Assembly (NCBI GenBank): GCA_002699145.1
Contig: PABK01000041.1
Location: forward strand, 248,001-312,000
Source of the DNA: Halioglobus sp.
GTDB taxonomy: Bacteria > Pseudomonadota > Gammaproteobacteria > Pseudomonadales > Halieaceae
Reading direction: 5' to 3'
Length of the DNA stretch: 64,000 nt
Part shown: positions 1 to 8,379 of the stretch, in pieces
Position numbering within the stretch: the first letter of the stretch is position 1
Layout: each line of letters begins with the position of its first letter
Notes under the pieces: generated by a model
What the model was told of the DNA's origin: nothing
What the model saw: only the letters and a program-made list of their open reading frames with translations
The model's database searches: none
Made by a program: the position numbers and the translations under genes

Positions 1-825
1 ACGCGCAACATGCGCCCCGAGGTGAACATCTACACGTACCGAACGCCACACTACATGCTCAGCACCGCCCAGGACTGGCGCAAGGGCTTCGGCGGCGACC
101 AGTCCTCCATCTGGCAGGCGACACTGGGCGCCGAGGCTGTCAGCTTCACCACCCACCCGGGCAGCGAGGACTACCTGGACGCCGGAACACCGAGCTACTG
201 GGTCGGCTACGGCACCCTGCCGCGCGCCGCCCAGGTCAGGAACGTGGTGATTTCACTGTACGACGTGGACACGCGCGAGGGCCTGATTATCACCGAACAA
301 CCGCTGTATACGCACGCCTTCCTGCCGCGCGCAAAATTCGACGACAGCGGCAAGGAGGGAAGCTGGTTTTTCGCGCGCAAGGGCGAGGCCTACCTGGCGC
401 TGTGGTCCTCGGACCCGGACGCCGACTGGATTCCCGCCGCCGAACGGGGCTTCGGTGGCGGCGATGACTACGACATCATCGCCAACGGCGAGAAAACCAT
501 CTGGCTGTGCGAACTCGGCGACGCCTCCGCCTACGGTGACTACGCCAGCTTCAAGGCGGCAATCAGAGCCGCGCCTGTCGAGGCGGACACACAGGCCCTG
601 TCCATTCGCTATCGCTCGCCGTCACAGGGACTGATCGAGATGGGCTGGGACGGCCCCGTGCTGCACAACGGCGTCGCCGTACCGCTGGATGACTATGCGC
701 GCTACGACAACCCCTGGAGCCAGGCCGCGTTCCCGGCGCGGGATATTACCTTCACCCACGGTGGCAGCTACCTGCGCCTGAACTTCGACGCCGGGATTCG
801 CGAGGTCAGTGACACCTTCGACTAG
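1..825 (+). CDS. C-terminal part of a secreted toroid/beta-sandwich protein (5' end outside window)
   Basis: The reading frame is open from base 1, and the codons before the first internal ATG (T-R-N) match the paralogue at 2932-5022. The gene therefore begins upstream of the window, and the ATG at 10 is not its start. The visible 274 residues align without large gaps with the last 40% of that paralogue, roughly three-quarters identical by eye, including the shared LALWSSDPDADWIP and PVLHNGVA stretches. This part looks beta-rich and is probably the beta-sandwich half of an (alpha/alpha)-toroid plus beta-sandwich enzyme. It ends tail to tail with the ceramidase gene, the two stop codons overlapping by 4 bp. 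The function is unknown; the uronate catabolic neighbours suggest polysaccharide degradation, which is an inference. Confidence 0.8.
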   Translation, partial: TRNMRPEVNIYTYRTPHYMLSTAQDWRKGFGGDQSSIWQATLGAEAVSFTTHPGSEDYLDAGTPSYWVGYGTLPRAAQVRNVVISLYDVDTREGLIITEQPLYTHAFLPRAKFDDSGKEGSWFFARKGEAYLALWSSDPDADWIPAAERGFGGGDDYDIIANGEKTIWLCELGDASAYGDYASFKAAIRAAPVEADTQALSIRYRSPSQGLIEMGWDGPVLHNGVAVPLDDYARYDNPWSQAAFPARDITFTHGGSYLRLNFDAGIREVSDTFD

Positions 826-2852
826 GGCGCCACGTCAAATGCCCGCGAGGCGCCACTGAACGCCTCCCCGCCGGGGAGGTATCCCAGGTGCACCAGGCGA
901 TAGCGACCCGCCTCGACATCGCCGGGAATATCCCACTCCACGCTGGCCAGCGCACGGCTGCCCTCGAAGCGCCAGCGCACCCGTGTGGACCAGTCGCTGT
1001 CACTGGCGATCGTGCGCCAGTCCTGCCCCGTGCGGCGCTGTACCTGCAGGAAGTTGTTCCCGGTCACGTAGTGCGCCCCCGGGTCCGCGGACAGGAACTG
1101 CACCACCACCGTCTCCCCGGGGCGGTAGCGCCTGGCCGGCCGGCTCAGCGCATCCCCGGGCGCGCCGCGTCCGTGCACGTGCGCGGCGCGGCGCGAGGGC
1201 AGGCCCAGGGCGGTCGACCTGCCGCGCCAGTCTTCGTAGTGAGCGCCGCCGGCGGGATCCGTGTCGCGCTCCAGCGCCGTGGCGAGCTGGCTGGCCACCT
1301 GCTGGTAGGCGGGCAGTGACCAGGGGCCGTGCAGGTTGTGCCCGCCCTCGTACTGTTGCAGGCGGTATTCCTCGGGAGTTGTGATATACCCGGCGAATTC
1401 ATTGGCGTAGCCCGCCAGGACAATGTGCCGGGCCCAGTCGCCCAGCTCGGCCATGACGCTGGCGCGCAGCCGCCGGCCGGACATCGTGGTCACCTCGCCG
1501 GGCATGGCGAGAATCACCAGTTGGCCGATACGCGCCAGGCTGACGGTGTGCACCTGCGACTGCAGCGGCGGGTCCTGGCTGCCGGTCTCGAACAGGATCG
1601 CCTTGGGGGCCTGGCAGCGCCGCACCTCCTCGGTCCACGCGGGCGTGCCGGTGACCAGGCGCACCAGCCAGTCCAGCCAGGTCTTCTGTTCGGTCATGCC
1701 CTCCTCGAAAAGGAAATGCCCGCCACCGTCCTCGGTGGAACCGCCGGCGAAAGCGTAGCCGTAGGCCGACGGGCAGGTGTGCTGCACACCGCGCCCGGTG
1801 AACCTCGCGGACACCGCGTAGTGCTCCAGGTCGACGTAGACCTGGCGCGAGGCGACCGGACCGCGCAACACCTCGCTGGCCGAGGCAAACAACTGTTGCG
1901 CCCGCTGCAACTGGCGCTCGCCCATGATGCGCGTGGTCTCCACGTCGCTGGCGCCAGGGCCGGTGTTGTCGAGATTCGTGTTCGGGGTTACGTCGCCGGG
2001 GTCCGCCTGGGCGAAGGCGGCGACAAAGTCGTCGCGGGAGGCGTAATCGACGCCGCGTTCGCGCTCCGCGTGCAGCGAGGCGTAACCCTTGTGATCTCCC
2101 GATACCAGCCGGTTGTAGTAGTTCATCGCCGTGGGATGCAGGGCGTACCAGTTGAGCATGCCGATCTCGCCGCTGGCATCGACGAACTTCAACAGCGTCA
2201 TCGTGGTGTTGGTGTCGCCCGCGTAGCGTTCGCGCTCGGACTGCGGGTTCTGCAGGTAGGCCAGCGCCGAGCGATTGACCCCCGCGTTCGCCACCTCGCC
2301 GCTGTTGAGCAGCACCCTGCCCGGCTGCAGGTCCTCGTGGGCGCGCACGATCGAGGCGGTAACACCGCGCACCACGGCGTCGTAGTGCGCCGGGTAGAAT
2401 CCACCGTCCAGGCCGTTATCCGTGCGCGTCTGCCAATAGCCGGTCGGCCCCGCGTGGGTGTGGGTGGCGCTGATAATCACGTTGTGCAAACCGTAGCTGT
2501 CGCCAAAGCGCGCCTGCAGGTTGTCGATCACGGCCAACGCGATATGGTGGTCTATGCTGCCCAGCTCGACACTGGCGAACACCAGCCGTCGCGCCGGAGC
2601 GGCCCGCTCGGCGACGATGAACGCGCGCGATCGCAGGCGTAGGTGCAGGCCCTCGCCGACCTGGTCGGGCCGGCCGAAGCCCCACAGCTGCAGGCCGGTG
2701 ACCGGCCCGGTGACGTCCGCCATACCGCGGCCGACCAGGTAGTTGAACTGCGCGGGATCTTCATCGCCGACGGCCGCGGGTTCACCCGCGCCCGCTAGCG
2801 CGCTACAGGCAAGGAGCCCGGCAAACAGCAGTGCCCGTCTGGCTATGCACAT
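822..2852 (-). CDS. Neutral/alkaline non-lysosomal ceramidase, secreted
   Basis: This 676-aa protein matches the neutral ceramidase family, which hydrolyses the amide bond of ceramides to sphingosine and fatty acid. Near the N-terminus it has the family opening (VGRGMADVTGPVTG). It then has a zinc-ligand-type histidine motif SATHTHAGPTGY and a central NTNLDNTGPGASD segment in the region of the family's catalytic serine. The C-terminal third looks like the usual immunoglobulin-like domain. The first 22 or so residues are a signal sequence. LLAC at residues 13-16 could serve as a lipobox, but an ordinary signal peptidase site after AGA is equally plausible. It lies between two inverted paralogous toroid-protein genes. 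Sphingolipids are rare in gammaproteobacteria, so the substrate is probably exogenous. Confidence 0.88.
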   Translation of the reverse strand: MCIARRALLFAGLLACSALAGAGEPAAVGDEDPAQFNYLVGRGMADVTGPVTGLQLWGFGRPDQVGEGLHLRLRSRAFIVAERAAPARRLVFASVELGSIDHHIALAVIDNLQARFGDSYGLHNVIISATHTHAGPTGYWQTRTDNGLDGGFYPAHYDAVVRGVTASIVRAHEDLQPGRVLLNSGEVANAGVNRSALAYLQNPQSERERYAGDTNTTMTLLKFVDASGEIGMLNWYALHPTAMNYYNRLVSGDHKGYASLHAERERGVDYASRDDFVAAFAQADPGDVTPNTNLDNTGPGASDVETTRIMGERQLQRAQQLFASASEVLRGPVASRQVYVDLEHYAVSARFTGRGVQHTCPSAYGYAFAGGSTEDGGGHFLFEEGMTEQKTWLDWLVRLVTGTPAWTEEVRRCQAPKAILFETGSQDPPLQSQVHTVSLARIGQLVILAMPGEVTTMSGRRLRASVMAELGDWARHIVLAGYANEFAGYITTPEEYRLQQYEGGHNLHGPWSLPAYQQVASQLATALERDTDPAGGAHYEDWRGRSTALGLPSRRAAHVHGRGAPGDALSRPARRYRPGETVVVQFLSADPGAHYVTGNNFLQVQRRTGQDWRTIASDSDWSTRVRWRFEGSRALASVEWDIPGDVEAGRYRLVHLGYLPGGEAFSGASRAFDVAP

Positions 2853-2931
2853 CAGGTTCGCTCCCGCGGCGGCGACCCCTTAATCTCGCATACATCCTCG
2901 CGGATTGAAATCCGCGCGGGACGCTCGCGCG

Positions 2932-5022
2932 CTATTCCAGGTAGCTGCTGGCTTCACGGGTGAGCGTATCGAAATCAAGCCGCAGGTAACTGTCGCCGTA
3001 ACTGAAGCTGATGACGTCCGCGGGGAAGCCCGACTGGCTCCAGGCATTGTCGTAACGCGGGTAATTGTCCAGCGCTAGCGCGACACCATTGTGCAACACC
3101 GGGCCTTCCCATCCCATCTCGATCGCCCCCTGTGATGGCGACTCGTAGCGCACCTCAAGGCTGTCCGCGTCGGCGACCAGCGGCGCGGCCAGGATGGCGG
3201 TCCTGAAAGCCTCGAAGTCGCCGTAGGCGCCGGCATCGCCCAGCTCGCAGATCCACACGGTCTTCTCCCCGGCGGCGATGATGTCGTAGTCGCCGCCACC
3301 GCCGAACCCCTGCTCGACGGCGGGAATCCAGTCGGCGTCGGGATCCGAGGACCACAGCGCGAGGTAGGCGTCATCCTTGCGCGCGAAAAACCACTGCCCC
3401 TGCTTGAGGCTTTCGTCGAACCTCGCCCGCGGCAGGAAGGCGTGGCTGTACAGTGGCTGGTTGGAATAGTACAGGCCGTCGCGCGTGTCCACGTCGTAGA
3501 GGGTGATCACCACGTTCTTCACCTGGGCGGCGCGCGGCAGGGTGCCATAGCCAACCCAGTAATTGGGCGACGAGCTGTCGGCGTCCTCCTCGTTGGCCGG
3601 GTGCGTGGTGAACGCCACGGCTTCCATGCCCAGGGTCGCCTGCCAGATGGAGGATTGGTCGCCGCCATAGCCCTTGCGCCAGTCCTGGGCGGTGCTGAGC
3701 ATGTAGTCGGGCGTACGGTAGGTGTAGATATTCACCTCCGGGCGCATATTGCGGGTAATGTCCCACTCGTAGGTCGCCACCGCCGCGGCGCGCACCTCGG
3801 GGTCATCCAGAAACGCGCGGTACTCCTTGAAAGGGCTGAAATCGCGCAGGCCCCACCACTGGTAGGCATTGAGCATGGCGTAGAAGGTATCGATGAACAG
3901 CGGATGCGTGTACGGCTCCATGGTCATGAACAGCATGCCGTCATCCAGGCTGTCGATATCCAGCCCCCAGGAGGCCGCCTCCTCGAGCTTGATGCCCATG
4001 CGCTGCCTGTTTTCCAGCGGCGCAACGCCCGCGTCGTTGGCGATCAGGGACAGCACCTGCGGTACACGGTAGTTCTCCGACAGGGCGAGCATGGCGGTGG
4101 ACATGGTGCCCGAGTGCAGGCGATGCAGGCCAAACGCCATGTGCATGATGCCGCGGGCGGAGTCACGGTTGCCGTTCATCTTGTGCGTGTAGGTGCGGCC
4201 GTGAGTGGCGCCGAAGTTGCCGCCAAAGTTGTTCAGGGCCATGTCCGCCAGGATCAGGTCCAGCACCATGCGCGACTTCTGCACCAGTTCGTCGTCCTCC
4301 GCCAGCTCGATCAGGGCCAGCAGCGCGGGTATATCGGCGTTGTAGTACACGTTCGACAGCCACTCGCTGAAACCGCTGGCGTAGCGCAGCTCGAGCCAGC
4401 GCAGGATGCGCTCACGGTAAACGGCCATCTGTTGCGCGCCGGTCCTGCCCGAGGCGGGAAAGACCCGCTCCGGGTAGAGCTGGCCGGCGATGTAGGCGCC
4501 GGAGGTAAACAGGATGTAGTGGTTCTCGGTCCAGGTCACCATGGTCTGGCTGTCGCTGGTGCCCGGCACGTCCTGCAGTTCGTCGGGCCAGTACTTGAAG
4601 TTGATGATCGCGTCCTCAATACGCTGGCGCTGCTCACTATCCAACACGTTGCTGTCCGCGTAGCGCGCCAGCAGGGTGAGAAATCCCGGCAGCGCGAAGT
4701 CGGCGGTATCGTCGCGGTTGTTGAGCTGCTCCAGGTCCTCGTCGAAGCTGCCCTCGCGCGGCGCCAGGCCGGCGGCAATGTGCAGCAGGGCGCCGTAGGT
4801 GCCGCCACGCCCGACCGCGACCGCGTCGTCGAGCACCGCCTGCTGCACCAGCTGAAACGCCGTGGGCGCCGGCGGAATTTCGGGGCTGTCCTCCACGCGC
4901 CTGTCGCTGCCGTCACTGCAACCAAGCAGGAGGGAGAGACATAGGATGGCCAGCAGTAAGGAAAAACGCGGGGCCCGGCAGGCCGGCAGCCCCACGACGG
5001 TTGTAGTTGCCGTGGTGTTCAT
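2932..5022 (-). CDS. Lipoprotein, (alpha/alpha)-toroid plus beta domain; candidate polysaccharide lyase
   Basis: This is a complete 696-aa paralogue of the partial gene at the window start. The start is supported by an upstream GAGAG and by a well-formed lipoprotein signal ending LLLGC, with the lipidated cysteine at residue 35 followed by SDGSD. Residues of about 60-400 look all-helical, and about 420-696 beta-rich. Conserved-looking polar clusters are WTENHYILF, NVYYNAD and THGRTYTHKMNGN, resembling the Asn/His/Tyr/Arg sets used by toroid-fold lyases. I cannot assign a named family. Genes for unsaturated uronate catabolism (kduD, kduI, GH105) lie directly upstream on its 5' side. A surface-bound or periplasmic lyase acting on a uronic-acid polysaccharide would fit, but it is an inference. 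Confidence 0.72.
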   Translation of the reverse strand: MNTTATTTVVGLPACRAPRFSLLLAILCLSLLLGCSDGSDRRVEDSPEIPPAPTAFQLVQQAVLDDAVAVGRGGTYGALLHIAAGLAPREGSFDEDLEQLNNRDDTADFALPGFLTLLARYADSNVLDSEQRQRIEDAIINFKYWPDELQDVPGTSDSQTMVTWTENHYILFTSGAYIAGQLYPERVFPASGRTGAQQMAVYRERILRWLELRYASGFSEWLSNVYYNADIPALLALIELAEDDELVQKSRMVLDLILADMALNNFGGNFGATHGRTYTHKMNGNRDSARGIMHMAFGLHRLHSGTMSTAMLALSENYRVPQVLSLIANDAGVAPLENRQRMGIKLEEAASWGLDIDSLDDGMLFMTMEPYTHPLFIDTFYAMLNAYQWWGLRDFSPFKEYRAFLDDPEVRAAAVATYEWDITRNMRPEVNIYTYRTPDYMLSTAQDWRKGYGGDQSSIWQATLGMEAVAFTTHPANEEDADSSSPNYWVGYGTLPRAAQVKNVVITLYDVDTRDGLYYSNQPLYSHAFLPRARFDESLKQGQWFFARKDDAYLALWSSDPDADWIPAVEQGFGGGGDYDIIAAGEKTVWICELGDAGAYGDFEAFRTAILAAPLVADADSLEVRYESPSQGAIEMGWEGPVLHNGVALALDNYPRYDNAWSQSGFPADVISFSYGDSYLRLDFDTLTREASSYLE

Positions 5023-5117
5023 GCTTCAACTCTCTTCAGTGTTTGCGCGCCACCGCTTCCATTGCCCCGTCCAGGGCGTCCCGGACAGCCGTGGCGCATA
5101 CGTAAAACTACGTTGCG

Positions 5118-5879
5118 CTAACGCGCCAGCCAACCGCCGTCCACGGCCAGTGTGTGGCCGTTGACATAGGCGGACGCGGGGCTGGCGAGGAAGACCACCG
5201 CGCCGGCCAGGTCCTGTGGCAGGCCCCAGCGCCCGGCGGGTATACGCGCCAGGATCTCCTCATTGCGCACCGGGTCATCGCGCAGCGCCTGGGTGTTGTC
5301 GGTCGCCATGTAACCCGGCGCAATCGCATTGACGTTGATGCCGTGGGGAGCCAGTTCATTGGCCATCGCCATGGTCAGCCCCCGCACCGCCGACTTGCTC
5401 GAGGTGTAGGACGCCACACGTATGCCGCCCTGGAAAGACAGCATCGACGCGATGTGGATGATCTTGCCCCCTGTGCCCCGGTCGATAAACTCCCGGGCCA
5501 CCGCCTGGGAAAGAAAAAACAGCGTCTTGAGGTTCAGGTCCATCACCTCGTCCCAGTCCTGCTCGGTAAAGTCGATCAGGTCGTTGCGGCGAATGGTGCC
5601 GGCGTTGTTCACGAGTATATCGATGCCAGCGCAGGCATTGTTCGCCTGCGCCACGATATCGGGCACGCACGACTTGTCTGTCAGGTCGGCGCGGATACCG
5701 AGGAAACGCCGGCCCATGGCCTCCACCTGGGCGGCGGTATCAGACATGTCCGACACGCCCACGCCGACCACGTCAGCACCCGCCTCGGCCAGCGCCAGCG
5801 CGATGCCCTTGCCCAGGCCCCGTGACGCGCCCGTGACCATTGCCGTTTTTCCCTGCAGGCTGAATTCATCCAGTACCAT
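5118..5879 (-). CDS. kduD: 2-dehydro-3-deoxy-D-gluconate 5-dehydrogenase (KduD), SDR family
   Basis: This 253-aa classical short-chain dehydrogenase has the length expected of KduD. It shows the NAD(P) glycine motif TGASRGLG near residue 18, the NNAG motif, the catalytic Ser of IASMLSF and the Tyr/Lys pair SYTSSK. The C-terminal region ends GHTLAVDGGWLAR, as in KduD. In pectin or alginate-type uronate catabolism this enzyme interconverts 2,5-diketo-3-deoxygluconate and 2-keto-3-deoxygluconate. It follows the isomerase/epimerase gene by 21 bp in the same operon as kduI, which strongly supports the assignment over generic gluconate dehydrogenases. No kdgK or kdgA is in the window, so the last steps must be encoded elsewhere. 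Confidence 0.88.
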   Translation of the reverse strand: MVLDEFSLQGKTAMVTGASRGLGKGIALALAEAGADVVGVGVSDMSDTAAQVEAMGRRFLGIRADLTDKSCVPDIVAQANNACAGIDILVNNAGTIRRNDLIDFTEQDWDEVMDLNLKTLFFLSQAVAREFIDRGTGGKIIHIASMLSFQGGIRVASYTSSKSAVRGLTMAMANELAPHGINVNAIAPGYMATDNTQALRDDPVRNEEILARIPAGRWGLPQDLAGAVVFLASPASAYVNGHTLAVDGGWLAR

Positions 5880-5900
5880 GGTCGCTCTCCCGGCCAGGTT

Positions 5901-6695
5901 TCAGAAAAGTGCCTCGTAGCCGAGGCGTTTCAGGTGAGCGACACTGCCGGCCACCTGCTCGAAGGGAGCGCCGGTGTCCTGCTCTATCGCCATGTAGTTC
6001 ACACCGTGCTCGACGCAACTGTCCACGATGCGGGTGAAATCCAGGTTGCCGCTGCCCAGCGCGGCGTCGGTCGCGGAGAGCCCGAAAAGCCCCCTGCGCA
6101 ATTTGAAATCGCGCAGGTGCACCACCTTCACGCGCCCGGCGAGATCGCAGATCATATCGTGGGCGGCGCGTCCGCCTCGGGCCGCCCAGTAGGTATCCAG
6201 CTCCAGCCCGACATGATCCGCCGAGGTGTTCTCCAACAGCAGGTCCAGGCCCAGGCGATCGCCGTAACGGCGAAACTCGAAATCGTGGTGGTGAAAGCAC
6301 AGCTGCAGCCCACGCTCCCGGTAGTAGCGCCCCAGCGACTCCAGCCTGTCCGCGAAGCGCAGCAGGCTGTCGCGCCCACCCAGGATGGCCTTCATCGGCA
6401 GCACGGACACACTGCTGAAAGCGCAGCCGAGTTTCTGGTGCAGCTCGAGCACCCAGTCGCGCCGGCGGTCCAGGAAGTCGAAGGTGATCTGCGTGCTGCC
6501 GACAGTGATAGCGTGCATGCCACAGGCGCGACCCACCGCCTCGATCTCCTCGCGCTCCAGCCGGATGTAGGCGAGTTCCACCGAGTTCAGGCCCGCCTTA
6601 CTGATACGCGCAAAGCAGCTCTCGACCGCGGCGGGCGATTTCAGGTACTTGCGAACCGTAAAGGTCTGCAGCGCGAAACGCGGGTGTCCAGCCAT
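5901..6695 (-). CDS. Sugar phosphate isomerase/epimerase-like TIM barrel protein
   Basis: This 264-aa protein of the xylose-isomerase-like TIM-barrel superfamily (AP endonuclease 2 type) starts only 5 bp after kduI. Visible motifs are the opening LQTFTVRKYLKS, the metal-ligand-type LCFHHHDFEF near the middle, GLELDTYWAARGG, and VKVVHLRDFK, all in the order expected of the family's divalent-metal site. It probably isomerises or epimerises a free sugar, keto-uronate or derivative entering the Kdu pathway. Its exact substrate cannot be read from sequence. It is likely co-transcribed with kduI and kduD and under the same TetR-type control. Confidence 0.8.
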   Translation of the reverse strand: MAGHPRFALQTFTVRKYLKSPAAVESCFARISKAGLNSVELAYIRLEREEIEAVGRACGMHAITVGSTQITFDFLDRRRDWVLELHQKLGCAFSSVSVLPMKAILGGRDSLLRFADRLESLGRYYRERGLQLCFHHHDFEFRRYGDRLGLDLLLENTSADHVGLELDTYWAARGGRAAHDMICDLAGRVKVVHLRDFKLRRGLFGLSATDAALGSGNLDFTRIVDSCVEHGVNYMAIEQDTGAPFEQVAGSVAHLKRLGYEALF

Positions 6696-6700
6696 AAAAT

Positions 6701-7537
6701 CTACTTGAGGTCGGCCGGGCTCAGGTGGTCCATGTCGTCAAACGTCTGGTTCTCGCCCACCATGCCCCAGATGAAGGTGTAGTGGCTGGTACCGGCGCCG
6801 GAATGGATGGACCAGCTCGGGGAGATCACCGCCTGCTCGTTCGCCACCATGATATGACGGGTCTCCTGCGGCTGGCCCATCAGGTGAACTACCCGCGCGT
6901 CGGCGGGCATGTCGAAGTAGAAGTACACCTCCATGCGACGCTCGTGCGTGTGGCAGGGCATGGTGTTCCAGATACTGCCCGGTTCAAGCATGGTCAGGCC
7001 CATCACCAGCTGGCAACTGGCGCAGACATCGGGGTGGACGTACTGGTAGATAGTGCGCTTGTTGCACGTCTCATCTTCCCCCAGGCGTACGGGGTTGGCC
7101 TGCTCGATGGCAATGTGCGTGTGCGGATACTGCCGGTGGGCGGGTGCGCTGTTGAAATAGAAGCGCGCCGGCCTGTCGGCGCTGTCGGACTCGAACAGGA
7201 TCTCTTTCACGCCCATGCCGATATACAGCCCGTCGCGCTCGCCGAGGCCGAAGCGCTCCCCGTCCAGGACAATACTGCCGCTGCCGCCGACGTTGATGAC
7301 GCCGGCTTCGCGGCGCTCGAAGAAATAGTCGACGCCCATTTCCTTGCCCGCCTCGAGCCCGACAGCCTTGTTCACCGGCATGATGCCGCCGGCGATGATC
7401 CTGTCCACGTGCGAATAGGTAAACGACGCCGTATCGGCGACGAACACCGACTCGACCAGGAAGTGGCGGCGAAGCTGTTCGGTGGTGTAGTGCTTAACGT
7501 CCTCGGGGTGTGTGGCGTAGCGGATATCCAGTTCCAT
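6701..7537 (-). CDS. kduI: 5-dehydro-4-deoxy-D-glucuronate isomerase (KduI)
   Basis: This 278-aa protein matches KduI in length and sequence, opening [20 protein letters not shown]. It carries the cupin zinc motif [18 protein letters not shown] near residues 190-206, where two histidines and a glutamate bind the metal, and a further histidine in the terminal [12 protein letters not shown] segment. KduI converts 5-keto-4-deoxyuronate, released spontaneously from unsaturated uronates, to 2,5-diketo-3-deoxygluconate. It is the first gene of the minus-strand kduI-isomerase-kduD run and is divergent from the TetR gene. The shared 143-bp interval holds a palindromic operator. The assignment is firm. 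Confidence 0.95.
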   Translation of the reverse strand: MELDIRYATHPEDVKHYTTEQLRRHFLVESVFVADTASFTYSHVDRIIAGGIMPVNKAVGLEAGKEMGVDYFFERREAGVINVGGSGSIVLDGERFGLGERDGLYIGMGVKEILFESDSADRPARFYFNSAPAHRQYPHTHIAIEQANPVRLGEDETCNKRTIYQYVHPDVCASCQLVMGLTMLEPGSIWNTMPCHTHERRMEVYFYFDMPADARVVHLMGQPQETRHIMVANEQAVISPSWSIHSGAGTSHYTFIWGMVGENQTFDDMDHLSPADLK

Positions 7538-7629
7538 GTCGATTGCCCGTGTTCAGGTTGCGAATTACAGGCCCGGATACGCCAGTCGCTCCGGGCGCTT
7601 CATAGCAGTGTTGGCAATTCTACTTATTT

Positions 7630-7647
7630 ACTGTACGATAGTACAGT
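7630..7647. promoter_or_regulatory. Palindromic operator between kduI and the TetR gene
   Basis: A perfect inverted repeat, ACTGTAC-GATA-GTACAGT, lies in an AT-rich patch of the divergent intergenic region, about 93 bp from the kduI start and 34 bp from the tetR-type start. Weak -35/-10-like AT-rich elements flank it on both strands, so a bound dimer could block both promoters. Assignment as the site of the adjacent TetR protein is an inference from position and symmetry. Confidence 0.65.
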
Positions 7648-7680
7648 TAAATTTTTCCCCATACGCTCCGGGCGCGTCAC

Positions 7681-8370
7681 ATGGTAGCTAGTAGCAGGCA
7701 GTCCACTGCACACCCGCCCGGCAGTCGCGCCGCGGCGCGCGCGAGCACGCGCGCGCGCATGCTCGACGCCGCGCTGGCGATCATCATCGAGGAGGGTATT
7801 CGCGCGGTGCGCCACCGCGCTGTGGCCAAGCGCGCGGGGGTGTCCCTGGGCAGCACGACGTACCACTTTGCCAGCATCGAGGAGCTGATCATCAGCGCCT
7901 TCGAGCACTGGCGGAGCAAGGCGCTGCTCACGGACAGCCCGTTCTACCGCCAGACCCGGACGCTGCTGGAGCCCTACGACGACAAGGTCGTGCCTGCCGC
8001 CGACAGGCCGCGCATCGCGGCCGCGATCTTTGCCGCGTCGGTGGGCTACCTGCGCAGCCAGCTGTCGGGCAAACGCGACGACCGCCTGCTGGAGCTCGCG
8101 TTCCACCACGAATCAGTGCGCTATCCCGCGCTGCACGGCCTGGTGATGACCGAGTGGGACGCGCAGTTGCAGTACCTCGAATCGATACACCGCGCCATGG
8201 GATCCAGCCAGCCGGTGGAGGACGCACGCATTACCTTTTCCCTGTTCAGGCAGCTGGAGCAGACCACCGTACTGGAGAACAGGGCGCGCCTGGACGTTGC
8301 GCGCATCACCCGCACGCTGAGCCGCCACATGGCGCTGTGTTTCGGCGTCGAACTCTCAGACACCCGATAA
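7681..8370 (+). CDS. TetR/AcrR family transcriptional regulator
   Basis: This 229-aa regulator has the typical TetR helix-turn-helix at residues of about 20-70: RARMLDAALAIIIEEG, then VRHRAVAKRAGVSLGSTTYHF. A divergent helical ligand-binding domain follows, ending near residue 220. It is divergent from kduI and lies 9 bp upstream of the GH105 gene, so it probably controls both the minus-strand catabolic operon and its own hydrolase/transporter operon. KdgR-type regulators of this pathway are usually IclR, GntR or LacI members; a TetR here is less common. The inducer is unknown, perhaps an unsaturated disaccharide or keto-deoxy sugar. Confidence 0.88.
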   Translation: MVASSRQSTAHPPGSRAAARASTRARMLDAALAIIIEEGIRAVRHRAVAKRAGVSLGSTTYHFASIEELIISAFEHWRSKALLTDSPFYRQTRTLLEPYDDKVVPAADRPRIAAAIFAASVGYLRSQLSGKRDDRLLELAFHHESVRYPALHGLVMTEWDAQLQYLESIHRAMGSSQPVEDARITFSLFRQLEQTTVLENRARLDVARITRTLSRHMALCFGVELSDTR

Positions 8371-8379
8371 GAGGTTAGC

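Noticed and set aside
1329-4944. Plus-strand frames of 437 and 500 codons opposite the ceramidase and toroid-protein genes
   Set aside because: Complement shadows without domains, signal peptides or ribosome-binding sites.
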